Source of the DNA: JAWPMT01 sp965601475
Lineage (GTDB): Bacteria > Bacteroidota > Bacteroidia > Cytophagales > Cyclobacteriaceae
Direction: 5' to 3'
DNA: 64,000 nt
Assembly (NCBI GenBank): GCA_965601475.1
Contig: OZ271832.1
Span: 124,001-188,000 of the forward strand
Both the position numbers and the translations under genes were made by a program. Shown in pieces: positions 52,780-61,876 of the stretch. The notes under the pieces are model-generated. The model saw only the letters and a list, made by a program, of their open reading frames with translations. It was not told the DNA's origin and ran no database searches. Positions within the stretch are counted from its first letter, which is position 1. Each line of letters starts with the position of its first letter.

Positions 52780-53604
52780 ATGGGTACCTCAGAAAAACAT
52801 CGAGTAAAAGAAACTGCAAATTTCCTAGAAAAAGAAGGCTTTGATCGGCCGGAAATCGGCATCGTACTAGGCACAGGGCTGGGTGCCCTGGTGAATGAGA
52901 TAGAAGTTGATGTGGCGCTGGATTATGAGCACATTCCTCATTTTCCCATTTCCACGGTAGAATTCCATCATGGCAAATTGCTCTTTGGACAACTGGAGGG
53001 GAAACGTATCATGGCCATGCAAGGCAGGTTTCACTACTATGAGGGATACTCGGCGAAGGAGATCGTATTTCCCGTAAGGGTCATGAAGGAACTTGGAATC
53101 AGTCAACTGCTCATCTCCAATGCAGGCGGCAATATGAACAAAGACTGGCAAAAGGGGCAGTTGATGCTATTGGATGATCACATCAATCTACTACCGGACA
53201 ATCCGCTCAGGGGCCAGGATGCCAGCGACTTTGGTAGCATCTTCACGGATATGAGCACACCTTACGATCCAGGCATCAATAAGCTTCTGAATCAGGTGGC
53301 AGCGTCAATGGCCATCGACCTAAAGCAGGGTGTATACGTCGCAGTCTCAGGTCCCAATTTGGAAACTCGGGCAGAGTATCGGTTTCTCAGACAGATCGGC
53401 GCAGATGTTGTGGGAATGTCTACTGTCCCGGAGGTCATTGCCGCCAACCAAATTGGTCTGCCCGTAGCAGCGATATCCGTCCTGACTGACGATTGCGACC
53501 CTGACGATTTACACCCCATCGACATCAATGACATCTTAGAAACGGCTGGAGAAGCCGAAAAAGACCTGGTTCGATTGTTAAAAGGATACCTTCAAAGTAT
53601 GTAG
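52780..53604 (+). CDS. Purine-nucleoside phosphorylase
   Basis: A 274-residue trimeric-type purine-nucleoside phosphorylase. Blocks seen are GIVLGTGLGALVNEIE near residue 25, MQGRFHYYEGYSAKEI near 75, ISNAGGNMNKDWQKGQ, VAVSGPNLETRAEYRF near 188 (phosphate and purine site) and VGMSTVPEVIAANQIG near 210. It releases purine base and ribose-1-phosphate for salvage. I use ATG 52780; the in-frame TTG at 52768 adds four residues. A TATTTG-like -7 lies shortly upstream. Confidence 0.94.
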   Translation: MGTSEKHRVKETANFLEKEGFDRPEIGIVLGTGLGALVNEIEVDVALDYEHIPHFPISTVEFHHGKLLFGQLEGKRIMAMQGRFHYYEGYSAKEIVFPVRVMKELGISQLLISNAGGNMNKDWQKGQLMLLDDHINLLPDNPLRGQDASDFGSIFTDMSTPYDPGINKLLNQVAASMAIDLKQGVYVAVSGPNLETRAEYRFLRQIGADVVGMSTVPEVIAANQIGLPVAAISVLTDDCDPDDLHPIDINDILETAGEAEKDLVRLLKGYLQSM

Positions 53605-53609
53605 ATGCT

Positions 53610-54440
53610 ATGAAACGCTCAGACGCCAGCAATTTTCACAAACTGAGCTATGCCACTGAGGACGACCCTGTGCTAAAAAAACTGGTGATCAAATTTATCG
53701 AAGTGCTGAGTGGACGACCAAAAATCCAGAAGCTATACAATGAGATGCAGGCTATGGACTTTGAGGGGCATGAAGCCTGGTCAATTGCCTTACGTCAATT
53801 ACAAATCACTAACAATGCGGACCTCTCCAAACTGAAGAAACTTCCCGAAACGGGTCCGGTAATCCTCATTGCCAATCATCCCTTTGGAGTCGTTGACGGA
53901 TTACTGATGGCTGATTTGGCTTCGAAAGTGCGTAGAAAATTTTCGATTCTGGTCAATCACGTATTGTGCAATCATGAGGCCAGGATCAATGAATTCCTGT
54001 TGCCCATCAACTTCGAAGAAACGAAGGAGGCCGTTCAGACCAATATTGAGACAAAGCGCATATCTGAAAAAAGGCTAAGCGAGGGTGAGGCCATCGTGGT
54101 ATTCCCTTCCGGGGGAGTGGCCACTTCTACATCCGCCTTCGGCAAGGCCATAGATCTGGAATGGAAGCGCTTTGTAGCCAAACTGATCATAAAGACCCAG
54201 GCGACAGTGCTCCCGGTATTTGTGCATGGAAAGAATAGCAGATTATTCCAGATAGCAAGCCAAATTGACTTATCGCTACGGTATGGGCTGCTGCTCAACG
54301 AGGTAAGGAACAAAATGGGAAAGGAGATACAACTCACCATTGGTGACCCATTGTCACCGGCACAGCTTTCCCAGTTCAAAAGCAAGCAAAAGCTGTTGGA
54401 TTTCCTGAGGGAAACTACGATGCAATACGAAAAGCCCTGA
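53610..54440 (+). CDS. PlsC-type lysophospholipid acyltransferase
   Basis: A 276-residue acyltransferase. The catalytic block reads ILIANHPFGVVDGLL, with His and Asp five residues apart, as in the acyltransferase branch that includes ornithine- and glycine-lipid enzymes; INFEETKEAVQTN is the next block and VFPSGGVATSTSAFG near 170 is the conserved glycerol/phosphate site. It sits at the membrane face. It starts five bases after the PNP stop, so the two are co-transcribed. A hairpin (CCTGAA gttc TTCAGG) overlaps its stop codon. Confidence 0.88.
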   Translation: MKRSDASNFHKLSYATEDDPVLKKLVIKFIEVLSGRPKIQKLYNEMQAMDFEGHEAWSIALRQLQITNNADLSKLKKLPETGPVILIANHPFGVVDGLLMADLASKVRRKFSILVNHVLCNHEARINEFLLPINFEETKEAVQTNIETKRISEKRLSEGEAIVVFPSGGVATSTSAFGKAIDLEWKRFVAKLIIKTQATVLPVFVHGKNSRLFQIASQIDLSLRYGLLLNEVRNKMGKEIQLTIGDPLSPAQLSQFKSKQKLLDFLRETTMQYEKP

Positions 54441-54464
54441 AGTTCTTCAGGAGTGGAGAATTAT

Positions 54465-54499
54465 TCGGATCGCTTCACCTTGCAGGTGAAGCGATCCGA
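54465..54499. terminator. Perfect 16-base-pair hairpin between convergent genes
   Basis: TCGGATCGCTTCACCT, loop TGC, then AGGTGAAGCGATCCGA: a perfect 16-base-pair stem. Mispaired A/T flanks extend it further. It lies between the acyltransferase stop and the porin-like gene's stop. No T tract follows on either strand, so it may work by structure alone or have another role, such as a bidirectional barrier. Confidence 0.6.
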
Positions 54500-54520
54500 G
54501 AATTATACTGAGGTTATACT

Positions 54521-55615
54521 TTAGAATGCGTAGACTGCTGCAAGCACGAATGAAGACAGTGAATTCGCTGTTTCAATGTTTGCAGGATTGGAGATATCAG
54601 TGATCACGACATCATCTTCGGAGAAGATGTCAACCCTGAATTCCGGAATGATGGTAAGGCCACCAATGGTGTAGTTGGCACTCAGCGTGAGATCAACAAC
54701 ACTTTCATCTTCTGTCAACACACCAACGCCTTTGTCCTCGAAGTATTCGACCCTGGTACCCAAGGACAATTCATCGGAAGCCGCATACTGGATGTACCCA
54801 GCCACCCCGTTGAAATTGTCATCTGCTATGGTGCCATTGAAGCCCAGGTACCAATCTTCCGTCACATCCCAACCCGTAGTCAAGTCGATCTGGAAAAATC
54901 CATCTGAGACCAGTGAATTCAACCAGGCGCCCCCGGCATCATTTTCATAGCCCAACTGGAAACCGCCGACATATTCATCTGTTGGATTGAACTCCGTGGC
55001 ATCTGTAGGATTCATGATGGCGCCCATCACACTGAATCCTGAACCCAGTGACAAGTCCGCCTTGAGACCTGTATGTGAAAATGGCCCGTAGGAGAACATG
55101 TACGAAGTAGAGTAGTTGAAATTGCCTGTAGGTGAAATCACCTCATAGCCCAGAAAAGTATTGAAATTACCAATGGTGAAAGTAAGGGCTTCTGTGGCGT
55201 TCCAATACGCATATAATTGGTTCACGATGTTGGCGCTACCAACAGATCCAAATACTGCGTCCTCCCCTCTTGGGCCAAAAACCAGGTCAGCAACAAATCC
55301 GACTTTTTCACCCTCATAGCTTCCAATCAGGTTTACCATACCTAATGAAAATCCTGGGAGGTCGGCGAAAGATGTACCGGGCGCCAGCGTGTTGTTCACG
55401 TCAGCGATACCATCGTTGTCAAGGTCAGCGCCCTGTGGATCATTGCTCCCATTGAGGTTCCCCCGGAAGTAGGCATCCAGTGAACCGGAGACCGAAAACG
55501 GAAGAGGATCCGAAGCCTCACTGCTCTCCTCGTCCTGTGCAAATGCCAGAAATTGAAGCAGTACAAAAACTGCCAGTGTAGCGTATTTAATGCTTAATTT
55601 TGTAAAAGTGTTCAT
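54521..55615 (-). CDS. Outer membrane beta-barrel (porin-like) protein
   Basis: A 364-residue exported protein with signal peptide KYATLAVFVLLQFLAFAQ, an acidic linker, then alternating-hydrophobic strands typical of an outer-membrane barrel; SVSGSLDAYFRG opens it, ANYTIGGLTIIPEFRVDIF is near the end and SSFVLAAVYAF (last residue Phe) is the classic barrel signal. DNDGIADVNN near residue 67 looks like a Ca-binding loop. It lies 90 bases downstream of the ammonium transporter gene on the same strand, a recurring pair in Bacteroidota, so it may let ammonium or related solutes cross the outer membrane; inferred. Confidence 0.8.
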   Translation of the reverse strand: MNTFTKLSIKYATLAVFVLLQFLAFAQDEESSEASDPLPFSVSGSLDAYFRGNLNGSNDPQGADLDNDGIADVNNTLAPGTSFADLPGFSLGMVNLIGSYEGEKVGFVADLVFGPRGEDAVFGSVGSANIVNQLYAYWNATEALTFTIGNFNTFLGYEVISPTGNFNYSTSYMFSYGPFSHTGLKADLSLGSGFSVMGAIMNPTDATEFNPTDEYVGGFQLGYENDAGGAWLNSLVSDGFFQIDLTTGWDVTEDWYLGFNGTIADDNFNGVAGYIQYAASDELSLGTRVEYFEDKGVGVLTEDESVVDLTLSANYTIGGLTIIPEFRVDIFSEDDVVITDISNPANIETANSLSSFVLAAVYAF

Positions 55616-55705
55616 AATTCCTATTCTTAGAGATGATTGAATACCGGCCTCCGCATCTGAGCTTCCAATTCAAAATGCGGGGGCTTTCTTCTATAAAAAA
55701 TTTTA

Positions 55706-57055
55706 CTATTCGAGCGTGATGGTATAGCCTCTGATACCGTGCTCATGACTATCAAGCCCTTCTTCTTCGTGTTCCTTTGTCACCCTGATACCAATAACTT
55801 TCTTCAAAACGAAGAATATCAGGAATGCTGAACCGAATGCAGCTACCCCACAGACGGCCACGCCAATGAGTTGCGTCAAGAAGCTATGCTCGGGATTAGT
55901 GGAAAATATTCCAACTGCCAGGGTCCCCCAAATGCCACACGTCAGGTGAACAGAGACGGCACCAACGACGTCGTCAAGATGAAGTTTGTCCAAAGCCACT
56001 GCTGAAAAGACGACCAGCACACCAGCTATCAAGCCGACAAACACAGCCCAGAAAGGAGGTATTACGTCAGCACCGGCAGTGATCCCCACGAGACCGGCAA
56101 GTATTCCATTCAATACCATACCCAAATCCAGTCTTTTGAATAACAAATTGGCCGTAAGAAAGGCACCCAATCCACCGGCGCAGGCCGCCAGGCAAGTGGT
56201 CACCAAGACCAGGGAAGTAAGTGCTGGATCTGCAGAAAGAACAGAACCCCCGTTGAACCCGAACCAACCGAGCCACAGCAAGAAAACGCCAATCACTGCC
56301 AAAGGCACGCTGGAACCTGGTTTGTCAACAACCTGTCCGTCGACATACTTGCCCAATCTAGGACCCAGAATCATGATTCCGGCCAGTGCTCCCCAGCCAC
56401 CTACAGAGTGTACAAGCGTAGAGCCCGCAAAGTCATAAAAGCCCATCGCATCCAGGGCACCTGCTCCCCATTTCCAGCTGCCTATGACGGGATAGACAAG
56501 TCCAACAAATACCAACGTAAATACCAGATACGCTGATAGTTTGATCCTTTCCGCAACCGCGCCAGAGACTATGGTTGCCGCAGTAGCCGCAAACATGCCC
56601 TGAAATAGAAAATCAGTCCAATACGTGTAGCCACCATCTGCATAGGCCGCAGTGACATCTACATTGGAGGGAGCAAACCAGAAATTACTCCAGCCGAGTC
56701 CATCAAAAGCCAGCCATCCTGGCGTTTCGAATCCCGGATACATCAGGAAGAATCCTAGCAGCGCGTAACTCACCAACCCCAGAATGGGTGTCAGCGTGTT
56801 CTTGAAGAGGATGTTCACGGTGTTTTTGGATTGCCCAAATCCCGCTTCGACACCTGCAAAACCTAAATGCATTATGAATACCAGCGCTGTCGCTAACATC
56901 ATCCACACATTGTTGGCAGTCAAAAATGCATCGCCAAGTTGTGTACTCAAGTCCGCGGTACTGACCAGCACTTCTGTGGTAGAAGCTGCTTCAGTAACCA
57001 CATCGCTGCTCTCAGTCACTGCCGAGAGCTGAGCGTTTGCCATTTCATTTCTCAT
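55706..57055 (-). CDS. amt: Ammonium transporter (Amt/MEP/Rh family)
   Basis: A 449-residue inner-membrane protein with about eleven helices. GVEAGFGQSKNTVNILFKN near residue 70, FAGSTLVHSVGGWGALAGIM near 205 (pore His), WLGWFGFNGGSVLSA near 255 and VHLTCGIWGTLAVGIFS near 375 (second pore His) are Amt signatures. A 50-residue Ser/Thr/Ala-rich N-terminal segment precedes the first helix. ATG 57043 is an alternative start. No glnK gene is adjacent, though one usually is in other groups. Confidence 0.94.
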   Translation of the reverse strand: MRNEMANAQLSAVTESSDVVTEAASTTEVLVSTADLSTQLGDAFLTANNVWMMLATALVFIMHLGFAGVEAGFGQSKNTVNILFKNTLTPILGLVSYALLGFFLMYPGFETPGWLAFDGLGWSNFWFAPSNVDVTAAYADGGYTYWTDFLFQGMFAATAATIVSGAVAERIKLSAYLVFTLVFVGLVYPVIGSWKWGAGALDAMGFYDFAGSTLVHSVGGWGALAGIMILGPRLGKYVDGQVVDKPGSSVPLAVIGVFLLWLGWFGFNGGSVLSADPALTSLVLVTTCLAACAGGLGAFLTANLLFKRLDLGMVLNGILAGLVGITAGADVIPPFWAVFVGLIAGVLVVFSAVALDKLHLDDVVGAVSVHLTCGIWGTLAVGIFSTNPEHSFLTQLIGVAVCGVAAFGSAFLIFFVLKKVIGIRVTKEHEEEGLDSHEHGIRGYTITLE

Positions 57056-57419
57056 CTGTTGATTGTAAAATTTCGTTATAGAGCTACTTTTAAGTTAAAA
57101 AGTCAGGCAATCATATTACCATTTGCAACTATTTCGAATTTTGAGGTTCATTTTTTTATTGATAGATGGAATTTTTGTAAAACTCACAATGGAAAAGGTT
57201 TGCAAATGAATGAAGTGAAATCATGGTAGACCATATCCAGGAAAAATTGCTAGACGCAAAAAATTATATTCCACAAAAACCCGCATTACTTGAAAAAAAG
57301 GCCGCTTTAGGGCCTTTGACAAATTTTCAAATTACCAAGGAAGGAAGTAGCCAAATAAAATACGGTAATAAAAAAAGGTGCCTTTCAGCACCTTCTTCGC
57401 AATTTTCAATTGAATGTGA
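57056..57419 (-). other. Gene-free stretch with two minus-strand terminators
   Basis: This 364-base region between the amt and amidohydrolase genes holds two hairpins, each followed on the minus strand by a run of T: GGTGC ctttca GCACC (57378-57393, closer to the amidohydrolase stop at 57420) and AAAGGCC gctttag GGCCTTT (57297-57317). They would end the amidohydrolase transcript in tandem. A 66-codon plus-strand frame (57223-57423) runs through both hairpins and is not believed. Confidence 0.75.
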
Positions 57420-58709
57420 TTAATCCTCTGAGTACTTGCGCTTGAATCTCTCATAAAGGGCTTGCTGCTTACCATCCAGATTCAGTTGCTTCCCTTGAAT
57501 GAAAGCATGCGTCAACTTACTTGTACGCATGTCGAGGGCATCACCTTCAGACACAAACAAAATGGCATCCTTCCCTTCTTCCAATGTTCCAGCCCTTTCC
57601 GAGATACCCAGGATTTCCGCCGTATTGGATGTAATGAGTTGCAAGGCTTCTTCTTTCTCCAGGCCATAGGCAGCAGCCGTTCCGGCAAAGAAGGGTAAGT
57701 TCCTTGAACTCATTAGGTTTTCATAAGTGAGGCCCACCTTAATGCCTTCTTTCACCAGCATGGCGGGCATCTTGAACGGAAGATCGATATCTTCATCATC
57801 TCTCGAAGGCCTGTCATGCACATCTCCAAGCAGTATGGGCACATCCTTCTCCTTGATTAGATCTTTCACGCGCCAGGCGTCTCTACCTCCGACCAGCACC
57901 AGATTTTTGATGCCCGTTGCTGAGAAGAATTGTACTGCATCCACAATGGTCTGGCTGTGATTGGCACGAACAAAAAGCCTTTTTTCTCCTGAAAATACTG
58001 GAGCTGTTGCCGCCAGCAGGAGGTTTTCAGGACTATCGGTGGCCGCCGCATAGCTTTGGGCGTCCTCAAAGAACTCCTTGATCTCCTGTACTTGCTGAGC
58101 ATAGTTCTTATTGGGTCTTCTTTCGGTTTCGCCCAACCACCATCTGGGACCAAAAGAAAGCTGAGGCCAGTTAACGTGCAATCCATCATCCGCCTCATAG
58201 GCAGCATCTTCCCAATTCCAGCCATCAAGCATCATTATGCTTGAAGTCCCGGGAATGTGCCCTCCAGTTGGTGTGGACTGCGCCAGCAACACACCATTGA
58301 ACCTCAATGTTGCTATCAATTCGCTATCAGTATTGTAGGCGATCAGGGACCTGACATGTGGTTTGAAATTGCCTGTCTCCTGATAATCGCGCGTCGGGCG
58401 AACGGCATTGATGTCAACCAAACCTAGCTGACTCGTAGGTAGAATAAAGCCAGGATAGACATGACCTCCAGCGGCATCGACAATGCGATGACCATCGAAG
58501 TCCTGCCCCGCACCATCCCCTACATAGCTAATCTTTCCATTATCAAAGGCAATCGCTCCATTCGAGATCACTTCACCATTACCAACATGAATGACAGCAT
58601 TCGTAACGGCGATGGGTTCTGATTGAGGTTTGGCAGGTTCCGGCACTTGTGCATCCACGAACCACCCGAAGAAAACCAGAAGTAATATGGTAGTAATATG
58701 CTTTTTCAT
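57420..58709 (-). CDS. Exported amidohydrolase-like protein lacking the metal HxH motif
   Basis: A 429-residue exported protein with signal peptide KKHITTILLLVFFGWFVDAQ. The front has the amidohydrolase beta-sandwich (AVTNAVIHVGNGEVISNGAI), but the place of the usual DxHxH reads YPGFILPTSQLGLVDI, with no His pair, and the metal Lys/His/Asp set is not apparent. The end (ALQLITSNTAEILGISERAG) is typical. It is probably not a hydrolase on its own, but partners the next gene, whose stop lies two bases upstream of its ATG (58709). In-frame TTG at 58715 is possible. Confidence 0.85.
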   Translation of the reverse strand: MKKHITTILLLVFFGWFVDAQVPEPAKPQSEPIAVTNAVIHVGNGEVISNGAIAFDNGKISYVGDGAGQDFDGHRIVDAAGGHVYPGFILPTSQLGLVDINAVRPTRDYQETGNFKPHVRSLIAYNTDSELIATLRFNGVLLAQSTPTGGHIPGTSSIMMLDGWNWEDAAYEADDGLHVNWPQLSFGPRWWLGETERRPNKNYAQQVQEIKEFFEDAQSYAAATDSPENLLLAATAPVFSGEKRLFVRANHSQTIVDAVQFFSATGIKNLVLVGGRDAWRVKDLIKEKDVPILLGDVHDRPSRDDEDIDLPFKMPAMLVKEGIKVGLTYENLMSSRNLPFFAGTAAAYGLEKEEALQLITSNTAEILGISERAGTLEEGKDAILFVSEGDALDMRTSKLTHAFIQGKQLNLDGKQQALYERFKRKYSED

Positions 58710-58711
58710 GA

Positions 58712-61700
58712 TCAATCTTCAGTTTCACTAATAAAATCTACTCGCACAAAGTCCTCGCAGTGCCAGTCATGTTTCTCCGGCTTCTTGCCTTTTTGAACCT
58801 TTCCGCCATTCGTTTTGACTGCAAGCATCTTCGCAATGAGCCGCTGGCGTTCCTTATTGATGGCCGTTCGCGCTGCTGCATCTTGTTCCAGGCTATAGTA
58901 GACCCGACCATCAACGAGGGTCATTTGAGCTCTGGCATAGATGGAGAGTGGGTGGTCCGTCCACAGGACCAGGTCTGCATCTTTACCCACCTCAATGCTT
59001 CCCATGCGGTCATCCAGGTGCAAAAGTTTCGCCGGATTGATGGTTACCATTTTCAGTGCCTCCCATTCCGACATATCTCCATACTTCACTGCCTTCGCAG
59101 CTTCCTGATTTAATCTTCTGGCCATCTCCGAATCATCGGAATTGATCGCGGATAGTACACCAGCCTGAGTCATCAATGCAGCATTGTAAGGAATGGCCTC
59201 CTTGACTTCGTATTTGTAAGCCCACCAATCAGAAAATGTGGATCCACCAGCTCCATGCGCTGCCATCTTGTCGGCTACTTTATAACCTTCCAAAATATGC
59301 GTAAAGGTGTTGATATTGAATCCGTAGCGTTCAGCAACCTTCATCAGCATGTTGATCTCGGATTGAACATAGGAGTGGCACGAGATAAAACGTTCCTTAT
59401 TGATAATTTCCAGCAATGCCTCAAGCTGCAAATCCCTTCGGGGCGGCTTTGCGGCACTCCGCTGCTTATTGGAGAGGCTGTTGTATTCGTTCCATGACTT
59501 CTCATAGGCCACAGCCTGGGTAAAACCATCCACATAGACTTGTTCTACGCCCATCCTGGTCTGAGGGAAACGATTAGTCCATTCACTCGACCGATTAGAC
59601 TGTTTCACGTTTTCGCCTAGCGCAAATTTGATGAATTCATCAGCCCCTTCAATTCGCATTTCCTCAGGTGAAGCACCCCATCGGAATTTTACGAGAGCCG
59701 ACTGCCCTCCCACCGGATTGGCAGATCCGTGCAACAACTGCGCCGCTACTACACCTCCAGCAAGTTGGCGGTAAATATCAATGTCTTCCGAATCTACGGC
59801 ATCATACATTCGCACCTCTGACACAATGTTCTGTGAGCTCTCGTTAATACCGCTCAAGGCTGCATGAGAATGCTCGTCTATAATCCCAGGTGTCAGGTGC
59901 AAACCAGATCCATCAATTTCACGCGCATCTGTGGCAGAAAGGCCCATGCCTATTTCAGCAATCTTACCTCCCCTGATCAGCACATCTGCGACAGAAGGTT
60001 CTCCCCCTTCTCCCATCGTCCAAACTGTGGTTCCTTTGAAAATAATCGTCTCTTGACCAGGTTGCTCAGACCACCCATAAGCCACAAAAGGGTACATCAT
60101 ATCACCCCACTCGGGTGATTTTGTGTCCTCGTCTTTCTTAGTCTCATCCTCAGAATCTTCGGTGCGTGTGGCCTGCCAGGAAACACTGTTCCCAAGCGCA
60201 TCGTATCCTGCACCTCCCACGCCAGCTTCATTTTTCCAGCCTATGAGACGGTAGCTTGCGCCATCCCCACTACCGAAGGAGAGTGAGATCCTGGCTTGCT
60301 CAACTTTCAATTTGGCGGGAAGTGAGGAAGTATCTTGCTCGACTTTGGCGGTGAGCTTCCCACCTTTTGTGGATATTTCCATTTTGAATGCCTCACTGCC
60401 TATCGACAAATCATATTTTCCGGGAAGTTCCGGATCGGTTTCCTTATTCACCTCAAATCGATCACCTGCTACCCAGGTCTCCAAAATCCTCCCCTTACTT
60501 TCAAATAGCTCGTCATCAGCAATAAGAAAATTGGCATCCATTCCCGCTTTCAAGGCCCCAACGCGGCCGGATATACCCAGTAGCCCCGCTGGTGTGGAGG
60601 TCAGCGCAGCAAGCGCCTCACTTTTGTCCCATCCGAATTGCACGGCTTTCCTCAGGTTGGCCCAGAAATCTTTTTCGCCCTTCAGACTATGTGAAGTAAG
60701 GGCAATCCTAACACCCTTATCTTCGAGTATCCCCGCATTTGCCGGAGCCATCTCCCAATGCTTCATCATGGCCAGCGAAATATCTGCAGCAGCGATTGGG
60801 TCTTCCACGTCATACGCATCAGGGAAAGTCAGCGGCAAGATCAACGCCGCATTCGTCCTGGCTATGTCATCTGCTCTTTGGTATTCATCGCCGTTCCCCT
60901 TGATAATGTATTGAACACCGAACTCATCCCCTACCTTATCAGCAAGCATCACACGCAGCTTGTCGCCATTGGCTTCGAAAATCTGGGGAAGACCTGAATT
61001 ATTATTGAAAGCCTCAAGCGTGGCATTGAACTGGTCAGCTCCACGCCCATACCAACTGGCATCCAGGTAGTTCTGCCGGACTAAAGCAACCATGCCCATA
61101 ATCGAATTGGGATAGATCTGCTTCGAAGCTCCCCTCTTGAAAGCAAAGTGCTGAGCAGCTTTCGACTTCAGAATAGCTTCCTGGATGGGCCATTCGCTAA
61201 ATTCAGCGCTGCCGAGGTGCCCCGAATAACTCCATCCGGTCGAAACGCCAGGACGCTGGTGATACCCATCTTTCGGAGCTTTTCGGCCTCCTTTTTATCC
61301 AGCTTCAACTCATCAATGGCATCGTAATGACTTTGGTTGTGCTCATTCCATCCCATGGATTGGTCAACCTTGGAGTCATATTGTGGCGTTTCACCTGATC
61401 TCCTTCGCACATTCGGTACACCAGGCAAGCCGAAATGGGTGTAAGGGTCAATGAAACCAGGATAAATGTACTTGTCCGCCACATCGATCTGAATGGCACT
61501 GGCAGGGATGGCCACGCCAGCCCCAACCGCCACTATCTTATCATCCGTGATGACCAAAGTCCCATTGGGAACTGTGGTATTGGCATCTATGACCAACGTG
61601 GCATTGACAAATGCATAGGTTGTGTTTCTGTCGTCTGTGGTGCTGTTGGAAAGGAAGCCTTCCTGACCAAATGCGTTTATGAGCAGTAACATCAACCCAC

Positions 61701-61719
61701 AGAATAGGGATTTTCTCAT
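58712..61719 (-). pseudogene. Exported two-domain amidohydrolase split by a frameshift
   Basis: A gene of about 1000 codons in two frames. The first part (61719 to about 61190) starts MRKSLFCGLMLLLINAFGQ, includes YPGFIDPYTHFGLPGV (degenerate metal motif) and reaches RGTSAALNLANGP, then runs into a stop near 61168. The continuation is in the other frame: PIQEAILKSKAAQHFAFK, then GMVALVRQNYLDASWYG and a second amidohydrolase domain with intact GIIDEHSHAALSG (HxH). One extra C (a GGG run at 61188-61190 on the plus strand becoming GGGG) would restore the frame. It is a real one-base loss or a read error. Domains otherwise look intact. Confidence 0.8.
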
Positions 61720-61876
61720 ATCTGCCTAGGTTTTTGATTTGTATCACAAGATAACCAACCCAAGGCTGCTATTGATTACCGTTTGTCATTTTGAATAGAC
61801 CAATAAGCCTGCCTGAATAACCTAATTGTCATGAAAGGTGTATAATATCGTATTTGCCACATCTCCCACGCTCATC

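Noticed and set aside
57223..57423. A 66-codon plus-strand frame
   Set aside because: It passes through two hairpins with T runs on the minus strand, which are terminators of the amidohydrolase gene, and shows no protein family pattern.
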